In this document: piece by piece, positions 1-8,473 of the stretch
How the letters are laid out: each line of letters begins with the position of its first letter
How positions within the stretch are numbered: position 1 is the first letter of the stretch
NCBI RefSeq assembly: GCF_041583195.1
Contig: NZ_JBFHGL010000001.1
Span: 62,001 to 126,000 of the forward strand
Reading direction: 5' to 3'
Length of the DNA stretch: 64,000 nucleotides
Source of the DNA: Sulfurimonas sp.
GTDB taxonomy: Bacteria > Campylobacterota > Campylobacteria > Campylobacterales > Sulfurimonadaceae
Translations under genes and position numbers: made by a program
Notes under the pieces: model-generated
What the model was told of the DNA's origin: nothing
Seen by the model: only the letters and a program-made list of their open reading frames with translations
Database searches by the model: none

Positions 1-829
1 CTATAGCTTTTGCAGCACCGTCACGATCACGATGTGCCCCAATTAACGGCTCAGCTATTACATCATCAATTAAGTCTAACTCTTTTAAGTCAGCAGACGT
101 AATTTTCATAGCTTTAGTAGCGTCTTCAGCTTTTGCAGGATCATTCCAAAGAATTGCTGAACAACCCTCAGGTGAAATAACGCTAAATACAGAGTAACGC
201 ATCATAGCAAACTTATCAGCTACACCGATAGCAAGTGCTCCACCTGAACCACCCTCACCGATAACTATAGAGATAGTCTCAGTTTTAAGTTCAGATAGTT
301 CTAACAAGTTTCTTGCAATAGCCTCACTCTGATTACGCTCTTCAGCTCCAATTCCAGGATATGCACCCGGAGTGTCAACCAAGAACATTACAGGTATACC
401 AAACTTCTCAGCTAGTTTTGCTGCACGAAGTGCTTTTCTGTAACCTTCAGGATGAGGCATACCGAAGTTTCTTCTAATTTTATTTTTAGTACCACGGCCT
501 TTTTGCTCACCGATAACCATTACTTTTTCATCACCTATATATCCAAGGTAACATAAAATAGCTGGATCATCTCTAAAGTGACGGTCTCCGTGAATCTCAT
601 ATTTATCGCGCATAAGAAGATTTATATAATCTAAGGCATATGGTCTATCTAAATGACGAGCAAGTTGAAGCTTTTGAAAGTCTGATAAATTTGTATATAT
701 TTTATCAACTGCCTTATCAAGACTACTCTCAAGTTCTAATACTTTATTGTCGTCATGGCGAACACGTGCAGATATAATCTCTTCTTGAATAGATTTTATC
801 TTTTGTTCAAAGTCTAAATACGTAGCCAA
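1..829 (-). CDS. accA: Acetyl-CoA carboxylase carboxyltransferase subunit alpha (3' end outside window)
   Basis: Alpha subunit of the carboxyltransferase half of acetyl-CoA carboxylase, which makes malonyl-CoA for fatty-acid synthesis in the cytoplasm. The reverse strand translates without stops as [10 protein letters not shown] and later shows [30 protein letters not shown] and [11 protein letters not shown], the crotonase-fold acyl-CoA and oxyanion-hole signature of AccA. About 276 codons are present against a usual length near 312, so the C-terminus lies beyond base 1. I chose a TTG start at 829 because AAGGA lies five bases upstream and the protein begins there as AccA does. It is followed downstream of fabF in a fatty-acid synthesis operon on the same strand. 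Confidence 0.95.
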   Translation of the reverse strand, partial: MATYLDFEQKIKSIQEEIISARVRHDDNKVLELESSLDKAVDKIYTNLSDFQKLQLARHLDRPYALDYINLLMRDKYEIHGDRHFRDDPAILCYLGYIGDEKVMVIGEQKGRGTKNKIRRNFGMPHPEGYRKALRAAKLAEKFGIPVMFLVDTPGAYPGIGAEERNQSEAIARNLLELSELKTETISIVIGEGGSGGALAIGVADKFAMMRYSVFSVISPEGCSAILWNDPAKAEDATKAMKITSADLKELDLIDDVIAEPLIGAHRDRDGAAKAI

Positions 830-843
830 ACTAAATCCTTAAA

Positions 844-2055
844 TTAGATTTTTTGAAAAATTAATACGCCGTTAGTTCCACCAAAACCAAAAGAGTTACT
901 CATAACAGTTTTTAGTTCAGCTTTTCTAGCCTCGTTTGGTACGTAATCTAAATCACAGTTTTCATCAGGTGTTTCATAGTTGATTGTCGGAGGGATAATT
1001 CCATCACGCATAGCCATTAAACAAGTAACAGCTTCGATACCACCTGCAGCACCTAAACAGTGACCAATTTGACCTTTAATTGAACTCATTGGAGGTGTTG
1101 CTTCACCTAATAACTCTTTTACTGCTGCTGTTTCATTTTTATCGTTGATCGGTGTAGAAGTACCATGAGCATTTACATAATCAATTTTCGGCTCACCTGC
1201 CATTTTATATGCAGCTTTCATAGCACGAGCAGGACCGTCTAAACTTGGTGTAGTAATGTGGTTAGCATCTCCACTCTCACCAAAACCGATGATCTCACCA
1301 TATATTTTTGCACCACGCGCTACAGCACTTTCATACTCTTCAAGAACTAATGAAGCAGCACCTTCACCCATAACAAAACCATCACGATTTGCATCAAACG
1401 GACGTGAAGCACCTTTAGGGTTTTCATTGTTTGTAGAAAGTGCTTTCATAGCAGCGAAACCACCAACACCAACACCTGTAACTGCACACTCAGCTGAAAC
1501 AACTAGCATTCTGTCTGCACCGTTACACATAATTGTTTTTGCAGCTTCACTTACAGCGTGAGTACCAGCTGCACATGCTGTAACAGAAGAAAGATTTGGT
1601 CCTTGTGTACCGTGTTCAATTGAAACGAAACCACCAAGCATATTTACAAGTGCACCAGGGATAAAGAAAGGTGAAATTCTTCTTGGTCCACGAGTCTCTA
1701 AAATAACAGAGTTTTTCTCGATTGACGGTAAACCACCGATACCACTACCTGCACTAATACCAAAACGTGTCATATCAGTATCTTCTGAAAAATTAGCATC
1801 ATCCATAGCTTCTTTCGCAGCTTTTAAACCTAAATGAATAAATCTGTCAGCTTTTTTAACCTCTTTTGGAGGCATTACTTCTGATGGATCAAAGTTTTTT
1901 ACTTCTCCGGCAATCTTAACAGCATAATCTGTCGGATCAAATAATGTGATCGTATCTATTCCACATACACCATCACAAATAGCTTTAAATGCACTCTCTT
2001 TGTCATTTCCAACAGCGTTAATCATACCTAAACCAGTTACTACAACTCTTCTCAT
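844..2055 (-). CDS. fabF: 3-oxoacyl-[acyl-carrier-protein] synthase II
   Basis: Condenses malonyl-ACP with a growing acyl-ACP, the elongation step of type II fatty-acid synthesis. The thiolase fold and the Cys-His-His triad are visible: Cys in VTACAAGTHA (about residue 162), His in NAHGTSTPINDKNE, and His in GQIGHCLGAAGG; the C-terminal SFGFGGTN loop is present. Length (403 aa) is normal. A TTG codon lies directly before the ATG at 2055; I prefer the ATG because GGGAG sits six bases upstream of it. It lies between acpP and accA, with 14 bp to accA, so the enzyme is co-expressed with its carrier and with malonyl-CoA supply. Confidence 0.97.
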   Translation of the reverse strand: MRRVVVTGLGMINAVGNDKESAFKAICDGVCGIDTITLFDPTDYAVKIAGEVKNFDPSEVMPPKEVKKADRFIHLGLKAAKEAMDDANFSEDTDMTRFGISAGSGIGGLPSIEKNSVILETRGPRRISPFFIPGALVNMLGGFVSIEHGTQGPNLSSVTACAAGTHAVSEAAKTIMCNGADRMLVVSAECAVTGVGVGGFAAMKALSTNNENPKGASRPFDANRDGFVMGEGAASLVLEEYESAVARGAKIYGEIIGFGESGDANHITTPSLDGPARAMKAAYKMAGEPKIDYVNAHGTSTPINDKNETAAVKELLGEATPPMSSIKGQIGHCLGAAGGIEAVTCLMAMRDGIIPPTINYETPDENCDLDYVPNEARKAELKTVMSNSFGFGGTNGVLIFQKI

Positions 2056-2088
2056 CAAGAACTCCCAAAAAAATATAAAATACTTTAT

Positions 2089-2113
2089 AAAACCGAGCTA
2101 ATTGCTCGGCTTT
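2089..2113 (-). terminator. Intrinsic terminator between acpP and fabF
   Basis: On the reverse strand a perfect CCGAGC/GCTCGG stem with a five-base loop is preceded by AAAG and followed by TTTTAT. It lies just after acpP and before fabF. A leaky terminator here would give more acpP than fabF/accA transcript, which fits the high cellular demand for ACP; that consequence is inference. Confidence 0.7.
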
Positions 2114-2138
2114 AAAAATATTCTAAATTGAACTTAGA

Positions 2139-2366
2139 TTATTTGCTTTCGATGTACTCAACTACATCTTTAACAGTTTGGATTTTTTCAGCTTCATCAT
2201 CTGGAATTTCGATATCAAATTTCTCTTCAAGAGCCATTACTAGTTCAACAACATCAAGGCTGTCAGCACCTAAATCCTCAACAAACTTCGCGTCCTCTTT
2301 TACTTCATCAGCGCTAACGCTTAACTGCTCAACTACTACTTCTTTAATATCATCTAAAAGTGCCAT
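2139..2366 (-). CDS. acpP: Acyl carrier protein
   Basis: Small acidic four-helix carrier that holds acyl chains on a phosphopantetheine arm. The attachment serine is in the invariant [16 protein letters not shown] motif, followed by [13 protein letters not shown]; the length of 75 residues is typical. Two ATG codons are adjacent; the second (2366) is preferred because AGGAG is only two bases from the first but five from the second. It sits between fabG and fabF on the same strand, the classic fab operon arrangement, and a hairpin terminator follows it. Confidence 0.97.
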   Translation of the reverse strand: MALLDDIKEVVVEQLSVSADEVKEDAKFVEDLGADSLDVVELVMALEEKFDIEIPDDEAEKIQTVKDVVEYIESK

Positions 2367-2426
2367 CATGACTCCTATGTTTAATTTTTATCTCGCAATT
2401 ATAACAAACTTTTCTTAAACAAAAAG

Positions 2427-3173
2427 TTATGCCATATTCATTCCGCCATTAACTTTTAAAGTTTCACCAGTTATGTAACTAGAATGGTCACTTAAAAGGA
2501 AAGCTGTAGCTTCTGCAACCTCTCTTGCCTCACCCATTCTAGCCATTGGAATTTTACTGTTTAGTCCCTCTTTAACCTCATCACTTAATACATCTGTCAT
2601 CTCAGTTGCTATAAAACCAGGAGTAATAGTATTAAAACGGATACCGCTTGTAGCAGATTCAAGTGCAAACGATTTAGTCATAGCTATAACACCGCCTTTA
2701 GACGCTGAATAATTAGTTTGACCAGCATTACCAGTTTCACCTACGATTGAAGCAATGTTTACAACTGACCCGAATTTTTTCTTTCTAGCACCTTTAAAAA
2801 ATTCGCGACAACCTATAAAACATGATGTCAAGTTTGCATTAATCACAGACATAAAGTCTTCTGTCTTCATACGTAGTGCTAATTTGTCGTTTGTAATACC
2901 TGCATTGTTAACTAGGTATGATAGCTCTCCGTCACTATCTATAATAGTTTTAATAGCATCAGTAAATGCCGCTTCGTCACTTACATCAAAACCAATAACA
3001 GCAGCTTTTCCGCCTGTAGCTTCGATCTCATCTTTTATAGCATCTGCAGCTTCTGCACCGCTTCTGTAGTTGATCCATACTTTTAAACCAAAACCTGCTA
3101 ATGTTTTTGCAATCTCTGCTCCAATACCACGACTTGAACCTGTAACTAATACGTTTTTACCTGAAAATTTCAT
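2427..3173 (-). CDS. fabG: 3-oxoacyl-[acyl-carrier-protein] reductase
   Basis: NADPH-dependent ketoreductase of fatty-acid elongation. It is a classical short-chain dehydrogenase: the cofactor-binding TGSSRGIG motif at the N-terminus, NNAG near residue 90, the catalytic Ser in VNIASIVG, Tyr-x3-Lys in NYSASKGG, and a C-terminal TGETLKVNGGM. The 248-aa length is standard for FabG. The ATG at 3173 has GGAG about ten bases upstream. It is the first fatty-acid gene after gpmI on this strand, with acpP downstream, so the reductase assignment rests on both motifs and context. Confidence 0.95.
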   Translation of the reverse strand: MKFSGKNVLVTGSSRGIGAEIAKTLAGFGLKVWINYRSGAEAADAIKDEIEATGGKAAVIGFDVSDEAAFTDAIKTIIDSDGELSYLVNNAGITNDKLALRMKTEDFMSVINANLTSCFIGCREFFKGARKKKFGSVVNIASIVGETGNAGQTNYSASKGGVIAMTKSFALESATSGIRFNTITPGFIATEMTDVLSDEVKEGLNSKIPMARMGEAREVAEATAFLLSDHSSYITGETLKVNGGMNMA

Positions 3174-3200
3174 TCTAATTATTCTCCTTAATTTTAATTG

Positions 3201-4676
3201 TTATACTAAACTATGATCCATCTCATCTGGGATCTCTATATCCATAAGTTTTAAAACTGTCGGTGCGATATTATTTAATCCACCCGATTCAACTTTACTT
3301 ACACCTTCAGCTTCAACCATACACCAAACTTTTCCAACAGTATGGTTTGTTAAAACATTTCCATCTTTATCTTTCATCTCTTCACAGTTTCCATGATCAG
3401 ATGTAAGAACAAAAGCATACCCATTGTTTTTAGCTTTTTCTAAAACTTGTCCAAGCTGAGCATCTACTGTCTCAACTGCACTTTTAGCAGCTTCATAGTC
3501 ACCAGTGTGTCCAACCATGTCACCATTTGCATAATTTACAACTATAAAATCATAATCATCATCCATAGCTTTTAAAACCTGCTCAGTAACTTCATTAGCA
3601 CTCATATCAGGTTTCATATCGTAAGTTTTAACATCAGGACTTGGAATAAGAATTCTCGTTTCATTCTCATACGGTTCATCTATACCACCGTTTAAAAAGA
3701 ATGTTACGTGAGCATACTTTTCAGTCTCAGCCGTATGCAATTGTCTTAAACCATTTTTAGAGATAACTTCGGCTAAAGTATTTGTAGGCGCTTCTTTTTT
3801 AAATAATACAGGATATTTAAAACTTTTATCATACTCTGTAATAGTTGCCATATGTATGTTTAGGTTTTTAGTATCAAAACCTGTAAAAGCAGGATCTGCA
3901 ATAGCACTTACCAATTCACGCATTCTGTCACTTCTAAAGTTTATAGTTAAGACACTATCACCGTCTTCAATACCATCATATCCATTAAACGCAGTCGGCA
4001 TAACAAACTCATCAGTATCACCATCAGCATAAGAGTGGCCTATGTAACCTTCAGGAGTATAATCTGTTTTAGGGTTTGCATTAACGATAGCATCGTAACC
4101 AAGCTTAACTCTCTCCCAACGGTTATCCCTATCCATAGAATAGAATCTACCGCTTATTGAAGCAATTTTCACTTTATCACTTACAAATTTTTCAACAATT
4201 TCCAAATATTTTTGAGCAGAAGTCGGGCTTACGTCTCTACCATCAGTTATAAGGTGTAAAAAAACCTCTTTACCATCTTCTTCAGCAAGCTTTGCTATTC
4301 CCATAAAATGGTCTATATGCGAGTGAACTCCACCATCACTCATAAGACCGATCAGGTGCAGTCTGTTTGAGCTCTCTAACAGCTTTTGAAATTCACTATT
4401 GTCTTTAAAAGTGTTCTCTTCTAGTGAAAGTGAAATCTTCACTAAATCTTGATATAAAATTCTACCACTTCCAATAGTCATATGACCAACTTCTGAATTT
4501 CCCATTTGTCCCTCAGGTAAGCCTACACTTAATCCAAATGTATCTATAAGTGAGTGAGGTGTATTTGCAAATAGTTTATCATATGTCGGCTTCTTAGCAT
4601 TATAAAAAGCATTATATTCAGTTTGGGGACTATATCCAATACCGTCGGTAATTACCAATACAGCTTTTTTTGGCAA
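3201..4676 (-). CDS. gpmI: 2,3-bisphosphoglycerate-independent phosphoglycerate mutase
   Basis: Interconverts 3- and 2-phosphoglycerate using two Mn ions and a phosphoserine intermediate. The alkaline-phosphatase-like domain opens with VLVITDGIGY (metal-binding Asp), and the phosphorylated serine lies in GQMGNSEVGHMTIGSGR. Later metal ligands are in NYANGDMVGHTGD, LTSDHGNCEEM and NHTVGKVW. At 491 aa it is slightly shorter than the usual 505-515. The start is TTG at 4676 with AGGAT seven bases upstream. It leads the fab genes, 27 bp from fabG, and shares a compact divergent promoter region with mraY. Confidence 0.96.
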   Translation of the reverse strand: MPKKAVLVITDGIGYSPQTEYNAFYNAKKPTYDKLFANTPHSLIDTFGLSVGLPEGQMGNSEVGHMTIGSGRILYQDLVKISLSLEENTFKDNSEFQKLLESSNRLHLIGLMSDGGVHSHIDHFMGIAKLAEEDGKEVFLHLITDGRDVSPTSAQKYLEIVEKFVSDKVKIASISGRFYSMDRDNRWERVKLGYDAIVNANPKTDYTPEGYIGHSYADGDTDEFVMPTAFNGYDGIEDGDSVLTINFRSDRMRELVSAIADPAFTGFDTKNLNIHMATITEYDKSFKYPVLFKKEAPTNTLAEVISKNGLRQLHTAETEKYAHVTFFLNGGIDEPYENETRILIPSPDVKTYDMKPDMSANEVTEQVLKAMDDDYDFIVVNYANGDMVGHTGDYEAAKSAVETVDAQLGQVLEKAKNNGYAFVLTSDHGNCEEMKDKDGNVLTNHTVGKVWCMVEAEGVSKVESGGLNNIAPTVLKLMDIEIPDEMDHSLV

Positions 4677-4706
4677 ATTTTATCCTTTAACAAAAATTTT
4701 TGTGAG

Positions 4707-4719
4707 ATTATACTATAAT
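4707..4719. promoter_or_regulatory. Back-to-back -10 elements for gpmI and mraY
   Basis: ATTATA (4707-4712) and TATAAT (4714-4719) are separated by one base, forming a palindromic 13-bp element in the 75-bp gap between the two divergent genes. Read leftwards the first is a consensus -10 box 31 bases before the gpmI start; read rightwards the second is a consensus -10 box 33 bases before the mraY start. Function is inferred from sequence match and position. Confidence 0.55.
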
Positions 4720-4751
4720 CATGCTTTTAATTTGGATAAGGGATAAATATT

Positions 4752-5813
4752 TTGCTTTATTGGCTATACGAAACTTTAAACATTAACCTCTTTGGATACA
4801 TCACAATTCGCGCTGGTGTCTCTTTTTTCCTAGCTTTATTTTTTGTACTATTTTTAATGCCGAAGTTTATTCGCTGGGCACAAAAAACTTCAAGTACACA
4901 GCCGATCAATAACTGGGCACCTGAGCGTCACCAAGAAAAAGCTTCTACTCCTACAATGGGTGGAATAGTTTTTATCTCATCAACTATATTAGCTTCTATT
5001 TTAACTATTGATTTTTCCAACTTTTATGCTCTGGGAGCATTATTAACACTTGTTCTTTTCTCACTTATAGGTTTTCAAGATGATTATGCAAAGATCAAAA
5101 AGAATGAAAACCTAGCCGGACTTAAAGCAAGAACAAAACTATTTTTACAAATAGTCTCAGGTCTGATTATCGCTTGTTTTTTATGTATCTTTGTTGAGTT
5201 TAACACAGACCTTTACGTGCCGTTTATAAAAACACCTGTTCTTGATATGGGTGGATACTCTATACTTTTATGGATCATAGTTATAATAGCTGCTTCAAAT
5301 GCCGTTAACTTAACAGACGGGCTTGACGGTTTAGCTACGGTTCCTTCTATTATGGCACTTAGCACTTTTTCGATCATCATATACATTACAGGTCATGCAA
5401 AAATCAGTGAATACCTTTTAATGCCAAATTTTGATGTTGGTGAAGTAAGTATAATTTCAACTGCACTTATGGGTGCACTAACAGGGTTTTTATGGCACAA
5501 CTGCCACCCTGCGGAAGTTTTTATGGGTGACAGTGGTTCACTTACAATCGGGGCTTTTCTAGGATATCTTGCGATCATCACAAAAAGTGAGATTTTACTT
5601 CTTCTGATCGGTTCAATTTTCGTTATAGAAACACTATCTGTAATACTTCAAGTTGGAAGCTACAAACTGCGTAAAAAAAGGGTGTTTTTAATGGCACCAA
5701 TTCATCACCATTTTGAGATGAAAAACTGGGCTGAAAATAAGATCATCGTTAGATTTTGGATCATATCTGCTTTATCTAACATAATCGCACTAATCACTTT
5801 AAAGATCAGATAA
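4752..5813 (+). CDS. mraY: Phospho-N-acetylmuramoyl-pentapeptide transferase
   Basis: Inner-membrane enzyme that transfers phospho-MurNAc-pentapeptide from UDP to undecaprenyl phosphate, giving lipid I. The multi-pass topology and the MraY signatures are visible: TPTMGGIVF, FQDDYAKIKKNENLAGLKAR (the DD pair), NLTDGLDGLA, and the histidine-rich MAPIHHHFEMKNW loop. The length of 353 aa is normal. The start is TTG, supported by the typical N-terminus (M-L-Y-W-L-Y-E). Its stop overlaps the murD start by one base (TAATG), so the two peptidoglycan genes are translationally coupled. Confidence 0.96.
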   Translation: MLYWLYETLNINLFGYITIRAGVSFFLALFFVLFLMPKFIRWAQKTSSTQPINNWAPERHQEKASTPTMGGIVFISSTILASILTIDFSNFYALGALLTLVLFSLIGFQDDYAKIKKNENLAGLKARTKLFLQIVSGLIIACFLCIFVEFNTDLYVPFIKTPVLDMGGYSILLWIIVIIAASNAVNLTDGLDGLATVPSIMALSTFSIIIYITGHAKISEYLLMPNFDVGEVSIISTALMGALTGFLWHNCHPAEVFMGDSGSLTIGAFLGYLAIITKSEILLLLIGSIFVIETLSVILQVGSYKLRKKRVFLMAPIHHHFEMKNWAENKIIVRFWIISALSNIIALITLKIR

Positions 5814-7012
5814 TGCAAAAAGTTTCACTGTTTGGTTACGGCGGTACTACACGTTCTCTGGCAAAGCTATTTACAAATGCCGTGTTTTACGATGACAAAT
5901 GCAACAAACCTTTTACGGATGAAAATGGCTTTAAAGTCCTACCATCATCTGAGTTTAATGAGAACTACTCTGATTTAGAAATACCAAGTCCTGGGATACC
6001 GCCATTTAATCCACTTATAAAAAAAGCTAAAAACATTCAAAGCGAATATGATCTATTTGCAGACTCAAAACCTTTAAAGATCTGGATCAGCGGTACAAAC
6101 GGAAAAACTACTACTACACAGATGATGCAGCACCTTTTAAAAGAAAATGGAAGTGTTGCAGGTGGAAATATAGGTACACCTCTGGCAGACCTTGACAAAG
6201 ATTCAAAGATATGGATTTTAGAGACAAGTTCATTTACAATGCACTACACAAATAAAGCTACTCCAAACATCTATGTGCTCCTTCCTATAAGACCAGATCA
6301 TCTATCTTGGCACGGAAGTATGGAAGAGTATGAAGAAGCGAAACTAAAACCTATAAGAAGCATGAATGAAGGTGAAGTTGCAATCGTTCCTAAAAAATAT
6401 TCAGATCTTAAAACATCTGCTCATCTGATCACTTATGAGGATGAAAATGACTTAGCTGGTCTCTTTGGCATAGATACTGAAAAAGTAAAATTTAAAGGCG
6501 CTTTTTTAGCCGACGCACTTTTGGCAATGGCTGTTGATAAAATTCTGTTTGATCGCATTGATTATGAGAAAATAAACTCGTTTGAACTTGACCCGCATCG
6601 CCAAGAAGAGTTCAGAGACTCAAAAGGCAGACTTTGGGTTAATGACACAAAAGCTACAAATATTGACGCGACTATAGCTGCATTAAATAGGTATAAAGAT
6701 TCATATATTCATCTGATCGTAGGCGGTGATGACAAGGGTGTTGATCTAAGCGAGCTTTTTGACGCACTTAAAAACTATAATGTTAAGATCTACAATATAG
6801 GTTCAAATAAAGACAGACTATCTATATTGGCTGAAAAATACAATGTAGATTTTGTAAAGTGTAAAAACCTTATAGATGCCGTTGAGAAAATAGATCTTGA
6901 TTTAAAAGACAATCAGGTTGCCCTGCTCTCACCTGCTGCTGCTTCACTTGATGAATACACTTCATACGCCCATAGAGGTAACGAGTTCAAGGACTCTGTA
7001 GCTAAGATATAG
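5813..7012 (+). CDS. murD: UDP-N-acetylmuramoyl-L-alanine--D-glutamate ligase
   Basis: Cytoplasmic ATP-dependent ligase that adds D-Glu to UDP-MurNAc-Ala. It shows the Mur-ligase P-loop ISGTNGKTTTTQMM near residue 95, ETSSFTMHY and an RPDHLSWHG stretch in the central domain, and the C-terminal domain starts at DPHRQEEF with WVNDTKATN. At 399 aa it is shorter than E. coli MurD (about 438), as is usual in this phylum. It overlaps mraY by one base and abuts purN exactly, so it is in the middle of a tightly packed operon. Confidence 0.94.
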   Translation: MQKVSLFGYGGTTRSLAKLFTNAVFYDDKCNKPFTDENGFKVLPSSEFNENYSDLEIPSPGIPPFNPLIKKAKNIQSEYDLFADSKPLKIWISGTNGKTTTTQMMQHLLKENGSVAGGNIGTPLADLDKDSKIWILETSSFTMHYTNKATPNIYVLLPIRPDHLSWHGSMEEYEEAKLKPIRSMNEGEVAIVPKKYSDLKTSAHLITYEDENDLAGLFGIDTEKVKFKGAFLADALLAMAVDKILFDRIDYEKINSFELDPHRQEEFRDSKGRLWVNDTKATNIDATIAALNRYKDSYIHLIVGGDDKGVDLSELFDALKNYNVKIYNIGSNKDRLSILAEKYNVDFVKCKNLIDAVEKIDLDLKDNQVALLSPAAASLDEYTSYAHRGNEFKDSVAKI

Positions 7013-7570
7013 ATGACTAAAATTGCTATACTAGCTTCACACAACGGAAGCGGTTTTGACACTATTTATGAAAATGCAAAAGAGTTAAATATATCTATAG
7101 AACTTTTAATATCTAACAACTCAGATTCTCTTGCACTTCAAAAAGCAAAAGAGAGAGGAATTGAGTGTTATCTTATTAACTCTAAAACTGAGCCAGATCC
7201 TGATCAAAAGATATATGATCTTATAAATGATAAAAACTGTTCTATGATCTATCTATCTGGTTATATGAAAAAAATATCTTCAGATTTGACAAGTAACTTC
7301 AAAGTTATAAACTCCCATCCTTCCCTGCTTCCAAAATACGGTGGAAAAGGGATGTACGGTCGTTTTGTACATGAAGCAGTTATAAAAAACAAAGACAAAA
7401 TAAGCGGTTGTACCCTTCATTATGTTAATGATGTATATGATGATGGTGAAATAATCTTACAAAATAAGATAAACTTAGATGATCAAGAGAGTGTAGAGTC
7501 TTTAGAAAAAAAGATTAAACAACTTGAAGCCAAAACGATCATAGAGGGTTTAAAAAAGTGTTTGAACTAG
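7013..7570 (+). CDS. purN: Phosphoribosylglycinamide formyltransferase
   Basis: Transfers a formyl group from 10-formyl-THF to GAR in purine synthesis. The N-terminal ILASHNGSGFD binds the phosphoribosyl substrate, and the catalytic triad is visible: Asn and His in INSHPSLLPKYGGKGMYG and Asp in YVNDVYDDGEIILQ. The 185-aa length is typical. The start codon follows immediately on the murD stop, and the gene's last 13 bases overlap the next ORF, so expression is coupled to the cell-wall genes. Confidence 0.9.
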   Translation: MTKIAILASHNGSGFDTIYENAKELNISIELLISNNSDSLALQKAKERGIECYLINSKTEPDPDQKIYDLINDKNCSMIYLSGYMKKISSDLTSNFKVINSHPSLLPKYGGKGMYGRFVHEAVIKNKDKISGCTLHYVNDVYDDGEIILQNKINLDDQESVESLEKKIKQLEAKTIIEGLKKCLN

Positions 7571-8157
7571 CTGAATACATTGGTATTGTCGCTTTTGCCA
7601 TGAGTGGTTTTTTTATAGCATCTCGTGCAAACCTTGATCTACTTGGTGTTTTGATCTCTACTTTTTTAACAGCCCTTGGCGGAGGGATAATCCGTGACAT
7701 CTCAGTAGGAACAACGCCTTTTACCTTTACACATGATTACCCAGGTATCATTGTTTTAAGTGTAATGATCATTATGATTTTGTTCAAATTTCATAAACGC
7801 AACTCAATCGAAAATAAACCTTACTTCATTTTAAGTGATTCCATAGGACTTATATCTTTTAGTATAAGCGGTGCACTCATCGCAATAGAGTACAATCTAA
7901 ATTTTACCGGTGTGCTTGCAATATCGTTTATAACTGCCGTTGGTGGAGGTATTGTAAGGGATGTCATAATAAATGAAGTACCTTTTGTATTTAAAAGCGG
8001 TTTTTACGGAACTATAGCCCTTCTCATCGCTACTATTATTTTTATTCTCAATGCTCTGAACTACGTTAATATATTTACATTAAGTATATTATTTGTATTT
8101 GGAGTAGCACTTAGACTAGTAGCTTTTTATAAAAAATGGTCAATTCCTTTAAAATAA
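7558..8157 (+). CDS. TRIC/YicG-type integral membrane protein (UPF0126, Gly_transporter family)
   Basis: Hydrophobic 199-aa protein with two repeats of a three-helix unit, each carrying the family signature: LTALGGGIIRDISVG near residue 40 and ITAVGGGIVRDVIIN near residue 125. This duplicated glycine-rich motif defines the bacterial UPF0126/TRIC fold; some members are reported to move glycine or monovalent cations. The start is GTG, overlapping the end of purN by 13 bases. The actual substrate cannot be told from sequence; its link to purN (glycine is a purine precursor) is suggestive only. Confidence 0.85.
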   Translation: MFELAEYIGIVAFAMSGFFIASRANLDLLGVLISTFLTALGGGIIRDISVGTTPFTFTHDYPGIIVLSVMIIMILFKFHKRNSIENKPYFILSDSIGLISFSISGALIAIEYNLNFTGVLAISFITAVGGGIVRDVIINEVPFVFKSGFYGTIALLIATIIFILNALNYVNIFTLSILFVFGVALRLVAFYKKWSIPLK

Positions 8158-8190
8158 AATGGCATAAGCTAATATTCAGCCCTCAGAGTA

Positions 8191-8196
8191 TATAAT
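8191..8196 (+). promoter_or_regulatory. -10 box of the tRNA-Phe pair
   Basis: A consensus TATAAT lies 18 bases before the first tRNA-Phe, giving a predicted start about ten bases ahead of the mature 5' end. No clear -35 box is seen, which is common for sigma-70 promoters in this phylum. Confidence 0.55.
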
Positions 8197-8213
8197 TTCG
8201 ACCTTTAAAAGAT

Positions 8214-8289
8214 GGCCTGTTAGCTCAGTCGGTAGAGCAAATGACTGAAAATCATTGTGTCCTTGGTTCGATTCCGAGACAGGCCACCA
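8214..8289 (+). tRNA. tRNA-Phe (GAA), copy 1
   Basis: A 76-base cloverleaf including an encoded CCA. The acceptor GGCCTGT pairs with ACAGGCC, the D-arm contains AGCTCAGTCGGTAGAGC, the anticodon stem AATGA/TCATT encloses loop CTGAAAA with anticodon GAA, and the T-arm has GGTTCGATTCC. Identical in sequence to the next copy. Confidence 0.97.
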
Positions 8290-8321
8290 CTTTTAAAAAC
8301 TTTTCTATACATTTATTTAAT

Positions 8322-8397
8322 GGCCTGTTAGCTCAGTCGGTAGAGCAAATGACTGAAAATCATTGTGTCCTTGGTTCGATTCCGAGACAGGCCACCA
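8322..8397 (+). tRNA. tRNA-Phe (GAA), copy 2
   Basis: Base-for-base identical to the tRNA-Phe 32 bases upstream, including the encoded CCA. The identity and short spacer indicate a recent tandem duplication or gene conversion. It probably shares the upstream promoter. Confidence 0.97.
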
Positions 8398-8473
8398 CTT
8401 TTCATAAAACATAAATAAACTATCACATTATAAAATTAAACTTTAAGTAATAATAGCTTCGCTAAAATAGACT

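Noticed and set aside
8463-8468. TAAAAT as -10 box of the porin-like gene
   Set aside because: Only five bases from the ATG with no other support; weak match in an AT-rich stretch.
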